Below are positions 12,107 to 24,045 of a DNA stretch of 64,000 nt, piece by piece. The notes beneath the pieces are model-generated. The model was not told the DNA's origin and searched no databases. It worked only from the letters and a program-made list of their open reading frames with translations. This stretch comes from Climacium dendroides. Lineage: Eukaryota > Streptophyta > Bryopsida > Hypnales > Climaciaceae. Position 1 is the first letter of the stretch; every line of letters starts with the position of its first letter. The translations under genes were made by a program, and so were the position numbers. Location of the stretch: positions 23,378,047-23,442,046 of the forward strand of contig OX467087.1 in NCBI GenBank assembly GCA_950106755.1. The letters are read 5' to 3'.

Positions 12107-12371
12107 CATTACAAAGTTTAGACCCTATGGATTGTCAACAATTATCATTGTTTCATGGGTTCACATATTAATTACAATTTATCGCATCATTACGAAGCAT
12201 TACTTCGCATCATTACGATGTAGTTGCAAATAATGCATTGTAACGATGCAATAATAATGCGAAGTAAAGCATTGTAATGATGCTATAAATTATAATTAAC
12301 GTCCAAACCCATGAAACAATGATAACCACATAATAATTGTTGACAAACTGTAGGGTTTAAACTTTGTGATG
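12107..12371. mobile_element. Foldback MITE, CATCACAAAG family, copy 1
   Basis: Long inverted arms begin CATTACAAAGTTTAGACCCT and end AGGGTTTAAACTTTGTGATG, and the centre is a GATGCGATAA-like palindromic core. The same sequence occurs at 13515-13755 and, truncated, at 51900-52138. No clear target duplication remains at this copy. Confidence 0.8.
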
Positions 12372-13514
12372 CATTTTAATTCTCGTAAAGACAAATATAT
12401 GTTTATGAGAATCAAATTCCAATTTTTTTTTGAATTTTCATACCTTGGTTTTTTTGCCTGAATTCAAGCATAACTTTTTCTACAAAATATCAATTGAAGT
12501 AAAAAATTTATTTCTAATCACTAATCTATAGGATCCAAAAAAAATTTAGAAAGTCATATTTAAAATTGAGATAAGAAGAATTTTCACATATTTCTATTTG
12601 TATTGATGAAGAGACAATTATGGGACTTTAGGGGATAAAATATTATTTTATGTCAAATCTCAAATAATCCTCCAACTTCTAGTGTAGGTATAAATTTTTT
12701 ATATCATAGCAAATTAGACTTGCAAATTATGAATAATGTTTGTTAGGACTTATCAATGTGTTTAACTTCAACTTTAAGACGTTTTTTATTATTTCTATTT
12801 TTGTCCCTATGCAATTTTGAGCTCCTAATTTTTGTTGAAGATACTAACTTTCCTAAGTGAATTTTATATTTCATTTGATAATTGTCTCTCATTTAAGACA
12901 AAAAAGTCTTGCATTTTAAATTTGAATGGATGAAACCTATGATTGAGGTACTATAATTAGAAGAAATGATTCATTTTTGAATGATTAAATACATTCTTTG
13001 TTTCTATAATTTCTTTCAAAATCATTCACCAAATACATTAAGTCCTTGGTGTCTTCACTAGGGTTTAAGTCTCTGTTGAAAAACCGTAGATTTTTTGAAA
13101 AACTTGTCATATCATTTTCATGATTTTTGACTTGTAGGCATGTATTGCCAAGACTTTTTAAATTTTGTCTTTTAGCTTGCTTGTAAGGTGGTATATTTTG
13201 GTTGTTGAAAGTTCCGATATATCTAATATTACCTCTATTTCTTTAAAAATACCCATGTTTTCTTTGTAAAACACTAAAAAAACACAAAAGAAAATAGTTT
13301 TTTCTTAAAAATCAAGAGAACATAAAGGTAAAGCCTCTCTTACTACATGCTCCTTTAGTGCATAATATATAATAAGAGAATTTGGAGAGAGTAGGTGAAC
13401 CTGCACTTCATTCAAGATGGAAAGATATATGGCCTCTCTAAATACATATAACCTCTCTTAGTGCATAGTCATGTCACCATGCACTAATAAAAAGAGATTT
13501 TACTTGTAATCTAG
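12372..13514. other. AT-rich spacer between MITE copies
   Basis: No gene signal. Short repeats of the phrase CCTCTCTTACTACATG / CCTCTCTTAGTGCATAG occur near 13330-13470, suggesting a small local duplication. Confidence 0.45.
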
Positions 13515-13755
13515 CATCACAAAGTTTAGACCCTATGGTTTGTCAACAATTATCATGTGATTATCATTGTTTTATGGGTTTGCATGTTAATTACAATTTA
13601 TCGCATCATTACAATGCAATTGCAAATAATGTATTGTAACGATGCGATAACAATGCAAAGTAATGCATTGTAATGGTATTTAACGTGTGAACCCATGAAA
13701 CAATGATAACCACATGATAATTGTTGATAAACTGTAGGGTCTAAATTTTATGATG
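13515..13755. mobile_element. Foldback MITE, CATCACAAAG family, copy 2
   Basis: A 241-bp element with ends CATCACAAAGTTTAGACCC and GGGTCTAAATTTTATGATG, arms of roughly 90 bp, and a direct 3-bp flank TAG on both sides (13512-13514 and 13756-13758). The 3-bp duplication fits PIF/Harbinger- or CACTA-mobilised MITEs. The transposase source is not in the window. Confidence 0.85.
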
Positions 13756-13759
13756 TAGT

Positions 13760-14230
13760 GTTTGAGTAGTATGATTTTAGATGGGCTTCGAATGATAGTA
13801 ACTAAGTTCATGACATGATATTACCCTGGCCATTTTGCCGTGTGGCATTGATGATGCTCTTGGGATCCAAAGGAAAGAAATGTACTGCTGTAGAATATAC
13901 TGGTAGAATTTACGGAGACTGGGACAAGCGGTGGTTGACGCCCACCCGCGCTTCCCAGTGGCCGTGCGAGCACGGGAACCGCCATCGCCACGGAACACGC
14001 ATCCACACTGCAAAAATGATAAAGAAACATGAAACAAACGAAACAAACACAAAGTTACTTACGCAGGAACTTCTTCCAGTTATCATGTCGCTGGCTGTCA
14101 CTACAATTGGCTCCTTCCAGTCCCTCCTTTCTTTCACATTCGTGATTTCATTGTGCGATCCTCGTCGAAGCTCTCTCTCCTTTTTTCTCCTTTTTTGGAA
14201 GCTTTTGAATTAATTTTACTTACTTCAGTC
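13760..14230. other. GC-richer orphan segment upstream of the ion-channel gene
   Basis: Composition rises abruptly here, and overlapping open frames exist on both strands (up to 132 codons on plus, 91 on minus). None resembles a known protein and none joins the first recognised exon at 14615. It may be distal promoter, a leader exon or a gene fragment. Confidence 0.35.
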
Positions 14231-14233
14231 CCG

Positions 14234-14240
14234 TGACGTC
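14234..14240. promoter_or_regulatory. TGACGTC bZIP-type core motif
   Basis: TGACGTC with the GACGTC palindrome lies 375 bp upstream of the proposed start codon of the ion-channel gene. TGACG cores are bound by plant TGA/bZIP factors. A single short motif can occur by chance. Confidence 0.3.
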
Positions 14241-14614
14241 GACAACCTTTTCATATTGAATTCATTTATTCCGACATTGCAGCAGCTCGCAGCTGCCGCG
14301 CTGGTCTGTCCTCGGAGGTGGATGCTGGTGATTTTTTTTGCATCAGTGCGTTATTGTAATGCGTTTGTCGCAGTAGTGGAAATTCTTTGGAGATTCTTTT
14401 AATTCGACACTGGATTGGACATGTTTCCTGAATTTGGTCGAAGTGTTTCGGGATCTTTTGGTTGAGGAGGAGGATCGGAATTTCGGAGAATTCCTTCACA
14501 ACAAGGAGGATAATTGTCGGACTGCGATGGATTGCTGCTGTCGGGGCGAGGGTTTTTGACGTCATTCTGGAGGCTTTATATTACATGATTTGAAATATGC
14601 AAATCAGAGAGGCT

Positions 14615-17600
14615 ATGGCCGGGGCCCGGACGAGGCATCTTGTGTGCGCTGCCTCCGCGTTCGAGCCGCGCAAGGCGCACTTGCTTTTTGTCTGCTCTTC
14701 ATTGAGGTCGGCTGATGAAAAACTTTTGCAGCCATCGGAAATTTAATTTTTTAAAATTTTTATTATCGTTGCATGCATCGTCGATTTTTTTGCTATGTGT
14801 TCTGAAAATTATTGATCCTGGTTTACAAGAAATACGTACTCATTCAGAATATTTCTGCGCGCGAATTTAAGAATCCCATTTCTATTTTTGGATTGAATTT
14901 TCGTCCATCGTCCGGATTTCCCCTTCCAAATCTCTCGAGTTTCAAAGCAAGTGACCAGATTCGGTGATTTGTTCTGAGGCCGCCAATGGCGGGCCGGGGT
15001 TTTGCGAGCTTCCTCCTATTTGTTGTGGTTAAGCAGTTCCTGTAGCATTCGAGATGAGTGACATGAACTGTGCAAATGCTTGCTCATCGTTTAGGTCAGA
15101 TGACGAGGGATATTTCGCAGCTCTTGGAACTAACTTTTTTAATTGTTTGTGTCCTTGCGTGCGTCGTTAAGGTTTTGATATGCTTTTTGAGAATGATTTT
15201 CCTGGTTTTAAAAAGTACATACGCATCCAGAGTAGTTCTGAGATTTTATTTTTCACTAAGAAGAATCTTTCTTACTTGTCGTAGCAGGCCCCTTTCTCTT
15301 TGGCAGTCAAGTACATTTCCTGGTTGTCGCAAATCTTGTTCAATGATTACAGTTGCAATGTCCACTGAAAATCGAGGTCAGTTTTGCTTCTTACTGCATT
15401 TTTTTACGTAATAGTAGGTAACGGTTTTGGGTTTTCGATTGGGATCTTAAATCAGAACTTAATGTTTTTATTGTATTATTGAACTTAGATTTATGATGGC
15501 TAACTTATAGCTGACCCTTGTCAGCCACAGGAGATTTGTGAACCCCAATGCCCGATATGTAATGCAACAACTTGTAACAAATTTTGAAATGTTGTTTGTA
15601 GGAGATCAAAACGAGCCGGAAGCACTGGTTGCCTCGCTGGAGTCTTCTAATTATCAATTAGGGTGGCGAAAGCTACGACGAGCTTCTGTAAAGTACATAG
15701 AGTCACAAGTGCATGGTGATCCTAAGGATCATATTAACCTGGATCATAGTGCTAGGATACATTCGGCGGCTGGAAATGGTTCTTTGATACTACCTTTAAA
15801 TTTGCACGTTGATACAGCAAGTAAAGGGGATAGTAGCGATTTGTTTCAGCTGTGTTGCAAGGTACATTCTCATATTTTTGATGAGGAATCGTCCAGAGAA
15901 CTTTGGAGGTTTTGTACATACGCTATTGGCTTGTAGGAGTCTTACGCTCAAATTTGGGGGAACTCGCAGGGTGCAGCTGTCGTCATGGGTTTTGTTTTCG
16001 CAGCGTTTTGGCTGAAGAAGGGAATCTTCAAGCGTCCCCAATTCTGGGGGCTTGACTCTACTGCTCTATTAGGTGCTCTCAAGTTATCTCCCTCTTTGGT
16101 TGGGCAAGCCTTGTCCCACGTTTTTGGTCAAGCTGGAGATACTTTAGGGACAAGGCCACAACAGATGAGGCTGAAAGTCACACCTCCAGATTTATCAATA
16201 ATGAATTGGAACTTGGCCCGGTTGTCTTATATGCTCGATGTTCTACTTGAACGTCACCCTATCACGTAAGAACCCAATTCATGAGCATTTAGAGATCAGT
16301 TTTTGTAGGCGCTGTTTGGCACAAATCACATCATGTCTACGTACTCACTGTTGATCGATTTCTGACGAATGCTGGATATGAGAACCTGCCTCTTGAGATT
16401 TTCTGGGATGCTGTTTTCTGTACGTGTACTTGGCAGTTTTGAGTTCATTAATTGACTAACGGCAAAGGCTATGAAGGAGTGCCTGTATGATAGTTCTATG
16501 TATGTTTCAAAATCTCCCAATCTTGTTGCAACTTCGTAATGGAAAGCTGTAATACTTTGTAGGCAACAAAGAACCAATTTTTAATTTCTACGTGATGAAG
16601 TTGAATAAGAGGGTTACACTCTCGGCCTGCGAACTTTGTGGACTTGCTTACTTTCGCAACTTTTGAACTTTTGTTCCAGCGGATTCGAACTAAGCCTTGA
16701 CGAGAATGTTTATGCATTGTCTTGATAAATGTCGACACTGTGCAGGTATGTGTTGCTGCTAATCATGGCATGCTTAACCCTGATCTTGATTGGAGGACTA
16801 TTGTTTAAAAGATACAGGTGAGTTTTCCACGGCCTTCAAATCTGTTCCTGGCTGATGAATTTGTTGATGAATGATTGCACATTACTGTTTTGGTGAATGC
16901 TTTGTCAATTGCAGGGGTAAGCAATCAATGGGAGATGCTCTTTGGGATGCATGGGCATGCCTCTGCTCCTCTGGAACACATTTAAAGGTTTGTTGCATAT
17001 TGCCTCACTATCTGTTCTATTCTCTACTGTTGTTTCATTTTGGTCCATCTAGTTGGAGCATTCGACACCTGATGATATCCTTCTGAATCCCATCTCGGAT
17101 GTCACCCGATGATATCCAATATCAAGACGCACTAACGTACATACGTCTAGACCGTTGCTGTCCTTCAGAGTAACAGTTGATGTTTTGAGGATGGGAGGTG
17201 GCAATACAACATCAGAATAAACAAGTCAAGAACCTGTATGTCTTACAGGAGAGGTCACAGCAGGGCCGTACTATTGGAATTTTCCTGGCTTTTGGGGGTC
17301 TATTGTTCTACTCATTACTCACGAGTACGATGACTGCGCAAATTAAGGTTTGCACTCATTCTGTCTGTGTTTATGTGTTACCTGATTACTTCTACTTGCC
17401 AATGCGACCAGGAATGAAAGTAGATCTTTCCATCTGTGCAGACTCTGAATTTTATCCCCTTTTTTTTGTCAGAGTAGATGCTTAGGTGCTTTAGCATAGA
17501 ATGACCGTTTCAGATTTCCTGTGAATAGACGTGAAGTCCGCCTCTTTCCGGGGTTCATATATCTTTTCTTCTTCTACTTAATTTGGCAGTACAGAACATT

Positions 17601-20600
17601 TTTGATGCTTGAAAATTTCGATCTGCAGTTACGAATGGAGTGGCTCCGTGAAGGAGCTCACTCGCAGGTGATGGAGAGTGGGCACATCGTGATATGCGGG
17701 GCCAACAACCATATTACGACTGTCCTTAAGCAGCTTAACAAGTCCCATGAATTTGCCATTCGTGATGGTACTGCGGCATCACGGTATATTTCCGCTTAGA
17801 GTTGTCCCAAAGAACGCTGTGATTAACATGTAGTGTTGTCAAACGTACTGGTGAGGGTGGACGCCACTTACTGTGGACCGGATTTACTAGAGTGGACTGG
17901 TTTCGTGTTTGAAGTTAATAATTGACTAGGTCAACCTATCGTATTGAGCCTCCATTTGCATGATTGCAGAAAGCAAACAGTTCTACTTCTTTCAGAGCGA
18001 GCAAGGAGGGAGACTGAGAAGCTTGTCTCACCTGTCACTAAAGAATGCTCTCAAATCAATATTTTGACCCGATGGTATGGAAAACTGATCCTTATAGTGG
18101 CACAATGGCAATTATGTTCTACAATTTATTCGTTGACTCTCATGTGCCAACTTGTTGGTTTAGGACAACCTGCTGTCATGTAAGTCATGGATTTTCTGTG
18201 ATGCATTTGTCTGCTCCAGTCATGGATTTTGTACTATGCATGTTTGTGCTCTCATGGATCTACTTGTAAGTTAATATAATACTATAAAATTCACATTTAG
18301 CGTTTTGATGTATTCAAGCAAACTAAGTTCTTGTGGTGGACGCAGCGGTAGCCTCAACAGCACGAGGTCTTTTGCGAAGGTGGCTGCTGACAAAGCTCGC
18401 TCCATTCTCCTTTTGGCTAATAAAGATGACCCGTAAGCTTGTATACGTCACGTCTGTGCCTTTACATCTGAGGACATTAGCGCTACCTGTGCATTTGGGT
18501 TTGGTATACTGCTAGATAACATCGCTTGTGTTTCTAGTTTCTATTTGTTCTTGACGTCACGACCCAACTTCTGATGCATAGAAGCATAGAATTATAGGTG
18601 GGAAGGATGGTTGTATCTGTGGTTTCTTATCCCGATCTTTGAAATTTGCACAGATATGAGGCAGATGCAGACAATGTTCTTGCGCTTTTAGCGTTGCAGT
18701 CGCTTCTTGATGAACAAACTGCCGGTAATGTAATTGTGGAGGTAATGCCATGTTTTTGTATTATACTCTTGCTGTTGGATACTGAACATCTGAAATGAAT
18801 TGTTCGCATTCTGTGGTGTTGCTGCAAAATGTGCTCGCTGCACTTAATCATATCTTTGATATGGATGTAGGTGTCTAGGAAGAGCACTGCGGGCTTATTG
18901 AAATCTTTGTCTGGGTCACGAGTAAGTCCAGTGCAGAATTTATCATCAAAGCTCTTTGTCCAATGTACTCGCCAACCTGGCTTGGTTGATGTCTATAAAC
19001 AACTTCTCGATCACGGCAGTATGTCTCTTGAACCCAGCACTCTCTTTATATTGAACTTATTTTTTGCCCTTATTAACTGGTCGTGGTTATGAAGATTCAT
19101 CAATGCTGACCAGGCATTTACTGTAGTAAACATATTAATTGAATGAAATTCCCTTACAGAGACCGTTGTAAACCTTCGTAATTACCCGAGTCTTGCTGGA
19201 CTATCATATGGAGAGGTTCGTCGTGGATTTCCAGAGGTATTAGATATCTGCTCACCTTCTGGAGTTTGGTCTTGAATGCACTGAATTTTTCTCTCTTCCT
19301 TTTGAAATGGTGTTGTAACCTAATCGAATTCTTGGAGGCTTTTCTGATAGATCCTTAAGGCATTTTCATAATGGAATTATGTGTTTGCAGGCTGTGGTTG
19401 GTGGACTCATTCCGTTTGGAGGAGGTCCAGAGTTTCATCCTCGGGACACACGTCTCTTGGAATCGACTGATCAGGTTGCCATTTACATCTTAGAACCGCT
19501 CTGCCTTTTTAAGCATGTTGGTAGTTTGTCAAGGACGATCAGAGCAAAGAGGCTGGTCAAGAATTGTAAATTAACTTGCATTGGTTGTAGATGATGTGGG
19601 AATTTTCAGAGCCTCTTGAAATGTATTGGAAGAAATGTATTACTTGAAAATGTGTGTTTGGGTCAGTTTAGTGTAAGAACATGGAGGATAGATCTGAGTT
19701 CGAGAACGCTCGTGAGGAAATTCACAAACGTCCAAAGAATCTGCTGCCCGGCCAAGGACTATAATCCATATTTTGACATACCTCAGCGAATCGTAACTGA
19801 ATCGATTGAAGGTTTTTTGTGGCAGTTGCTAATTATAGCACGCAAACACACTCACCGCGTGCCCCCCGCAGCACTCCTGGCCATTGCCGAGGAGAAGTCG
19901 ACGATGATTAGATCACTTGAAGCGTCCACCTCTCGTTCAATTTACGATTTGTCGAAGTCAAATGAGTCCAGGAATTTGACTAGGATCTTTAATCGGACCA
20001 CGAAACCAGTTTCTAAGGTGTGCAGCTATTTTGCCGCTGTTCTCTACTTATTCACATAGTGAGTTTGGAGCTTTGCTCATCAAGACTTGCTTTTTGTTGA
20101 GATATCTCATGCTGTGCAACTGTACTTGTGGTGTAGACAGCTGATTGGACTCTTGCAAGGAAAGAACGAATTATTATATTGGGGTGGCGTCCTGGTGTTA
20201 GCGAGATGGTGTGGGAATATGATGATTATCTTGGCCCTGGTAGTGAATTGGTAATCGTCTTTCCTGCATTATTTTGTGTTTGATTTCTTATCACACCACA
20301 CTAGGTTCTGAAAGAGTTAAAAAGATAAGGACCATTCCTTGGTCGGTTGAGTTTGATTGTCTTAGAAATACCGATAAACAAATACCGGTAAATATCGATT
20401 GATGGTCGTATGGATTTATATAGAGTTGGAAGTCAAAGCTATGCTGATTTACGTTCTAATTCGTTCTATTGCCCTTGCTAGCTCAATTTTAGTATGGTAA
20501 AAATGTACATGAGAAGAATCACTGTTAGGTGGTTCCTTCTTGTTATTCTCAATGATTTTTTCCTTCGTTGATTTTTAGTAGAGACTTCTAATGCATTATT

Positions 20601-22933
20601 TTTCCATTTCAGATTATACTAGCAGAGGCGTCTGTGGAAGAAAGGAAGGCCTGCTTGGCCAGGAGAAGTGAAAAACTACTACGCAATATTCATGTAGTTC
20701 ACAAAGTGAGTTTGTTAGTGCTTTACCTGTCACCTCTTGTTTATGGTAACAAAAGGTGAATTGCCTCTGATTTCGTTTGTTTTATGTCCATGTGATTGTA
20801 TGAGAAATTCTATATTTTGACTATACTTGAAATTTCAGATTGGTAATCCTATGAGTCGATCTGACTTGCAAGACGCTATACTGGAGAGTATTACACAAAG
20901 GCCGTACAAAGGAGTGCAGACAGCAGGCGATGATTTTGAGCAAATCCCTCTTTCTATTGTAGTTATCGGAGACAGGGGGTGGCTTTCTGGAGGTTTTTGC
21001 TTAACTTTTAGTTTGTTTGAGGTCTTGCAATGCTTTAGAGCGTTCTCTTGGTTTGGATCTACCACCACAACCTCAGGCAGGGTATCTAGAGTTTGATCAA
21101 CTCCTACATGTTGTCTGTTATTTCAGATTCAACCAAGCCTGATACACAATGTGTATTTGCATTGCTTCTTGCGGAATCACTTTGCAAGGAAAACAATGTT
21201 AAGGTGAGCTCATTGGTCGACAAGCATGTTGAAAGTTTTCTTATCGCTTACTTCAGAATTTTCTGTTTCGTAGTCGCCTTCCGAGTAAATCAGGGTTTCA
21301 ATTCTGAACATCTTATGAGTTACAGTCGATAATTTTTGTCATCTCAAACTCGTGGAGAGTAAACATCTTGTTAAGGTAAAGTGTGTTTCATATTGTGAAG
21401 TACTGAGGTCTGCCGCTTTTGGGACACTATGTCATGAATTGGAACGTCTTATTGGGTATCCCCGTTAAGATTTTCTACCTTACGATTCGTCTTCACGTGA
21501 CACCATACTGCGATTCACAGTATATCAACTTGTCTATTCCACTTGCAGGTAACAAATTTAGTGGCTGAATTTATTGACACCAAGCTGGGGAAGCAGGTCA
21601 GTCTGCAGACTCCTTAATCTTACAAATCTGAAGAAAGAGAACGTTTTAGTAAGAGAATCTGAAGCTATAATTGAAACTGGAAGTGATCTCGACAATCTTC
21701 CCGTAGTCTCTGTATTAAATATTTCTCGTGGGTACTTAGGTGTTACAAGGAGATCGTAGGAACGTCCTAGTAAGGTCATAAATTAATTTCTTACGATGAC
21801 ACGGGAATTCTCGTCTGCCGGGATAGTGGTTGTGTAGATTTGTAATATTTATTCTTTATTATCCGGTGTGATGAGCATGGCTGTGGGTGAGGGTCTGATA
21901 GTCACCATGATGCTTTCAGGTTGTGAAGAGTCATCCTTCGCTCACATACATTGGAACTAGTGATTTGGCTGGGTTGGTGACGTCTCAAGGTACGTCCACA
22001 GCCACACATATAGTATATGCACAGTTCATCTGTGCGCAGTGCCTTCCAGATGATCATTGATGGCGTAGGAGGTACGAGTATATTATATTCATCCATTTTA
22101 TAAGTTCTCTGAAGTTGCTCTTAACGACTGATAACTCTTTTCTCATGACTGTCTCAGTGATTGAGCATAAGGAGTTGAATTCTGTTTGGACAGAATTGCT
22201 CAACTCTTGGGGAAATGAGATATATATGAAGGTACGTGTGTTGAATATGAGTGTCGAATTCCATATCGTCAATTTATGTATTCCAAAAGTAGACGTTCTG
22301 CATCGTTGAAGCGTGCAATCTGCAGTTTCTAACATTCGTACTGCAAGCACTTAAACCCTAAGTTTCTAATATAGCCCGCTTCCGAATTTATAGGAGTGAA
22401 ATCAATCATTTATGGAGCTTCAAGAAAAGCAATAGAATGTACCTACAGAGAAATAATCATAGCCTACATTTTTTGAACAATATAAATATGTTTGAAAGTC
22501 ACCACTTCCAAAGTAGATTTTTAGGTTGGACACATTGGAGCTAAATACTTTATATCGTGATTGTGTATTTTTATTATTAGGGGATACAATTGTACATGCA
22601 AGAGGGCGAAACACCTTCTTTCGCTGAACTTCAAGAGCGAGCTGCAGCGAAGACTGAAGTTGCTATAGGCTACCGACAGCAAAATAAAGTGGTACGAACA
22701 TCCGCATTCCAGTGTCTATTATAGATTCCACCTGGTCTACCGTGTTATATGTTTTTAGTTTTTATTTGCATGATACAGTGTGAGCAAGTTGTAGTCTTAT
22801 GAGAAAAATTACCAGTAGATGTAATCGCTGTTCTGTTTCAACATGCTTGCAGGTTCTGAATCCAAGCTCGAAAGATAAACCCCTAGAATTAAGTAGAGAT
22901 GATTCTCTTGTTGTAATCTCGGAATTCGAATAG
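14615..22933 (+). CDS. Plastid-envelope ion channel, CASTOR/POLLUX superfamily (PEC1/PEC2-like), 24 exons
   Basis: Exons: 14615-14706, 15288-15376, 15602-15861, 15970-16265, 16746-16817, 16915-16987, 17249-17347, 17629-17783, 17970-18074, 18346-18432, 18654-18741, 18871-19018, 19160-19236, 19391-19474, 19826-20017, 20137-20250, 20613-20705, 20839-20992, 21127-21203, 21549-21596, 21920-21989, 22158-22231, 22581-22691, 22853-22933. All are GT-AG with matching phases, giving about 912 residues. Membrane helices lie near residues 148-162, 247-266 and 302-323, with a pore-like segment ([17 protein letters not shown]) between the last two. Two RCK-type nucleotide-binding folds follow, starting [11 protein letters not shown] (about 345) and [11 protein letters not shown] (about 650). 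The segment [20 protein letters not shown] and the C-terminal [13 protein letters not shown] block match Arabidopsis PEC proteins, cation channels of the plastid inner envelope linked to stromal calcium signalling. The first two exons are the least certain; they give an Arg/Ser-rich, transit-peptide-like start. Confidence 0.92.
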
Positions 22934-23848
22934 AAATATATTGCCATACCCAACTGGGATTGATACATCCTGTTTACTACAGTATTGGACGGGATGAGAA
23001 GGTCAGAAACTACCGGTAGTCCCGGGTTTTTGCAGAAATTCATTAATTATTCCACGATTTCTGTGCATGACGGACCACACCCCAAGACATGGGCGATCGC
23101 CGTCTTCCAATCCCAGCCCAGGCTAAAAGGAGGTTGATGGAGGATAACGTTCCCTCAAGGAGTGCTCTCCATTGGCCGCTCTTGGCAATCCGGAATCATA
23201 GGGGCACCTTCTCACGCCGTCTTGAAGTTCAGTTCTTTTGCAATGCCGTCCGTCACATGCTATGCTTGCTCCTGGTCTCTTTTCAGCTTTTTGATGTGCC
23301 ACGTGCTGGCTCGGCCTCTACGCCCAGTGCTTGCTGCCACTTGTGCCTCGGATCACAAGTGTGGCCGGCTCATCTCGAGAAAGATAATTCACCAGAACTC
23401 TTTGTGATCTTGTCCCTTCCGAGGCTGGGCTGAATGTGCGCAACTTAACTTCAAGACCCCACCCAATGTTTCAAGGCTACCCTGACTTATCCTAGAATTG
23501 CACGTGACAGTAATTTACCATAGTCACGCTAAATTAAACTCGTGTATCATAGGTTGAAATACTACTGTACTAGACTAATTTCCACAAACTTTAAAGTTTT
23601 GATGTGACACTAATTTAGGACCCTCACTGATGTAACAGGAAAAGTTTGTTCAGAGGGATGGACGTAGCTCAGAACTAGCGTTGTTTGATCTACTCGAAGA
23701 ATTCCGCTCGTTTTGAGACTATTGTGCAGTAGTGTGGGTTCGTATAATTATTGTACTGCATTCTCCAAAGACGAAAGCAACCACCTGGTCCGGTCGTGGG
23801 GCACCGGTTGGCACCGGTAGCCTCGCTATCCAAGGGGGCCGTGCGGCT
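22934..23848. other. Spacer between channel gene and CURT1, with a GC-rich block
   Basis: The channel gene's 3' UTR should occupy the start. A GC-richer block at about 23060-23450 carries overlapping plus-strand frames (114 and 81 codons) rich in Cys, Leu and Ser that I cannot assign. From about 23640 on lies the CURT1 promoter and leader. No clear polyadenylation signal was chosen. Confidence 0.4.
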
Positions 23849-24028
23849 ATGGCGGATGGAAGCGCTCAATGCAGCAATCAGCGCTTTCGAACTCCGACAC
23901 TTCTATCTCCCGAGCAGATTCAGCCAAGTACACCTCCACCATCACCCCGCCAGCCCGGACTGCGCCATTCCACAGCATTCTTCCCAATTCCTCCTGTCTT
24001 TGCAATTCCCCTGCTCTTGAGAATTTGA
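23849..24028 (+). promoter_or_regulatory. 59-codon upstream ORF in the CURT1 leader
   Basis: An ATG in strong context (GGCTATGGCGG) opens 59 codons and ends with TGA 17 bases before the CURT1 start codon. The peptide (MADGSAQCSNQRF...) is Pro-rich in the middle with no recognised family. If the leader is unspliced and transcription starts upstream, this ORF would reduce or condition CURT1 translation. Confidence 0.45.
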
Positions 24029-24045
24029 CGTTGTCCTCCAATTCC

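Noticed and set aside
12180..12300. Bacterial-style attachment or resolution site in the MITE core palindromes
   Set aside because: The symmetric GATGCGATAA-like words are internal parts of a foldback MITE repeated three times, and no recombinase is nearby.
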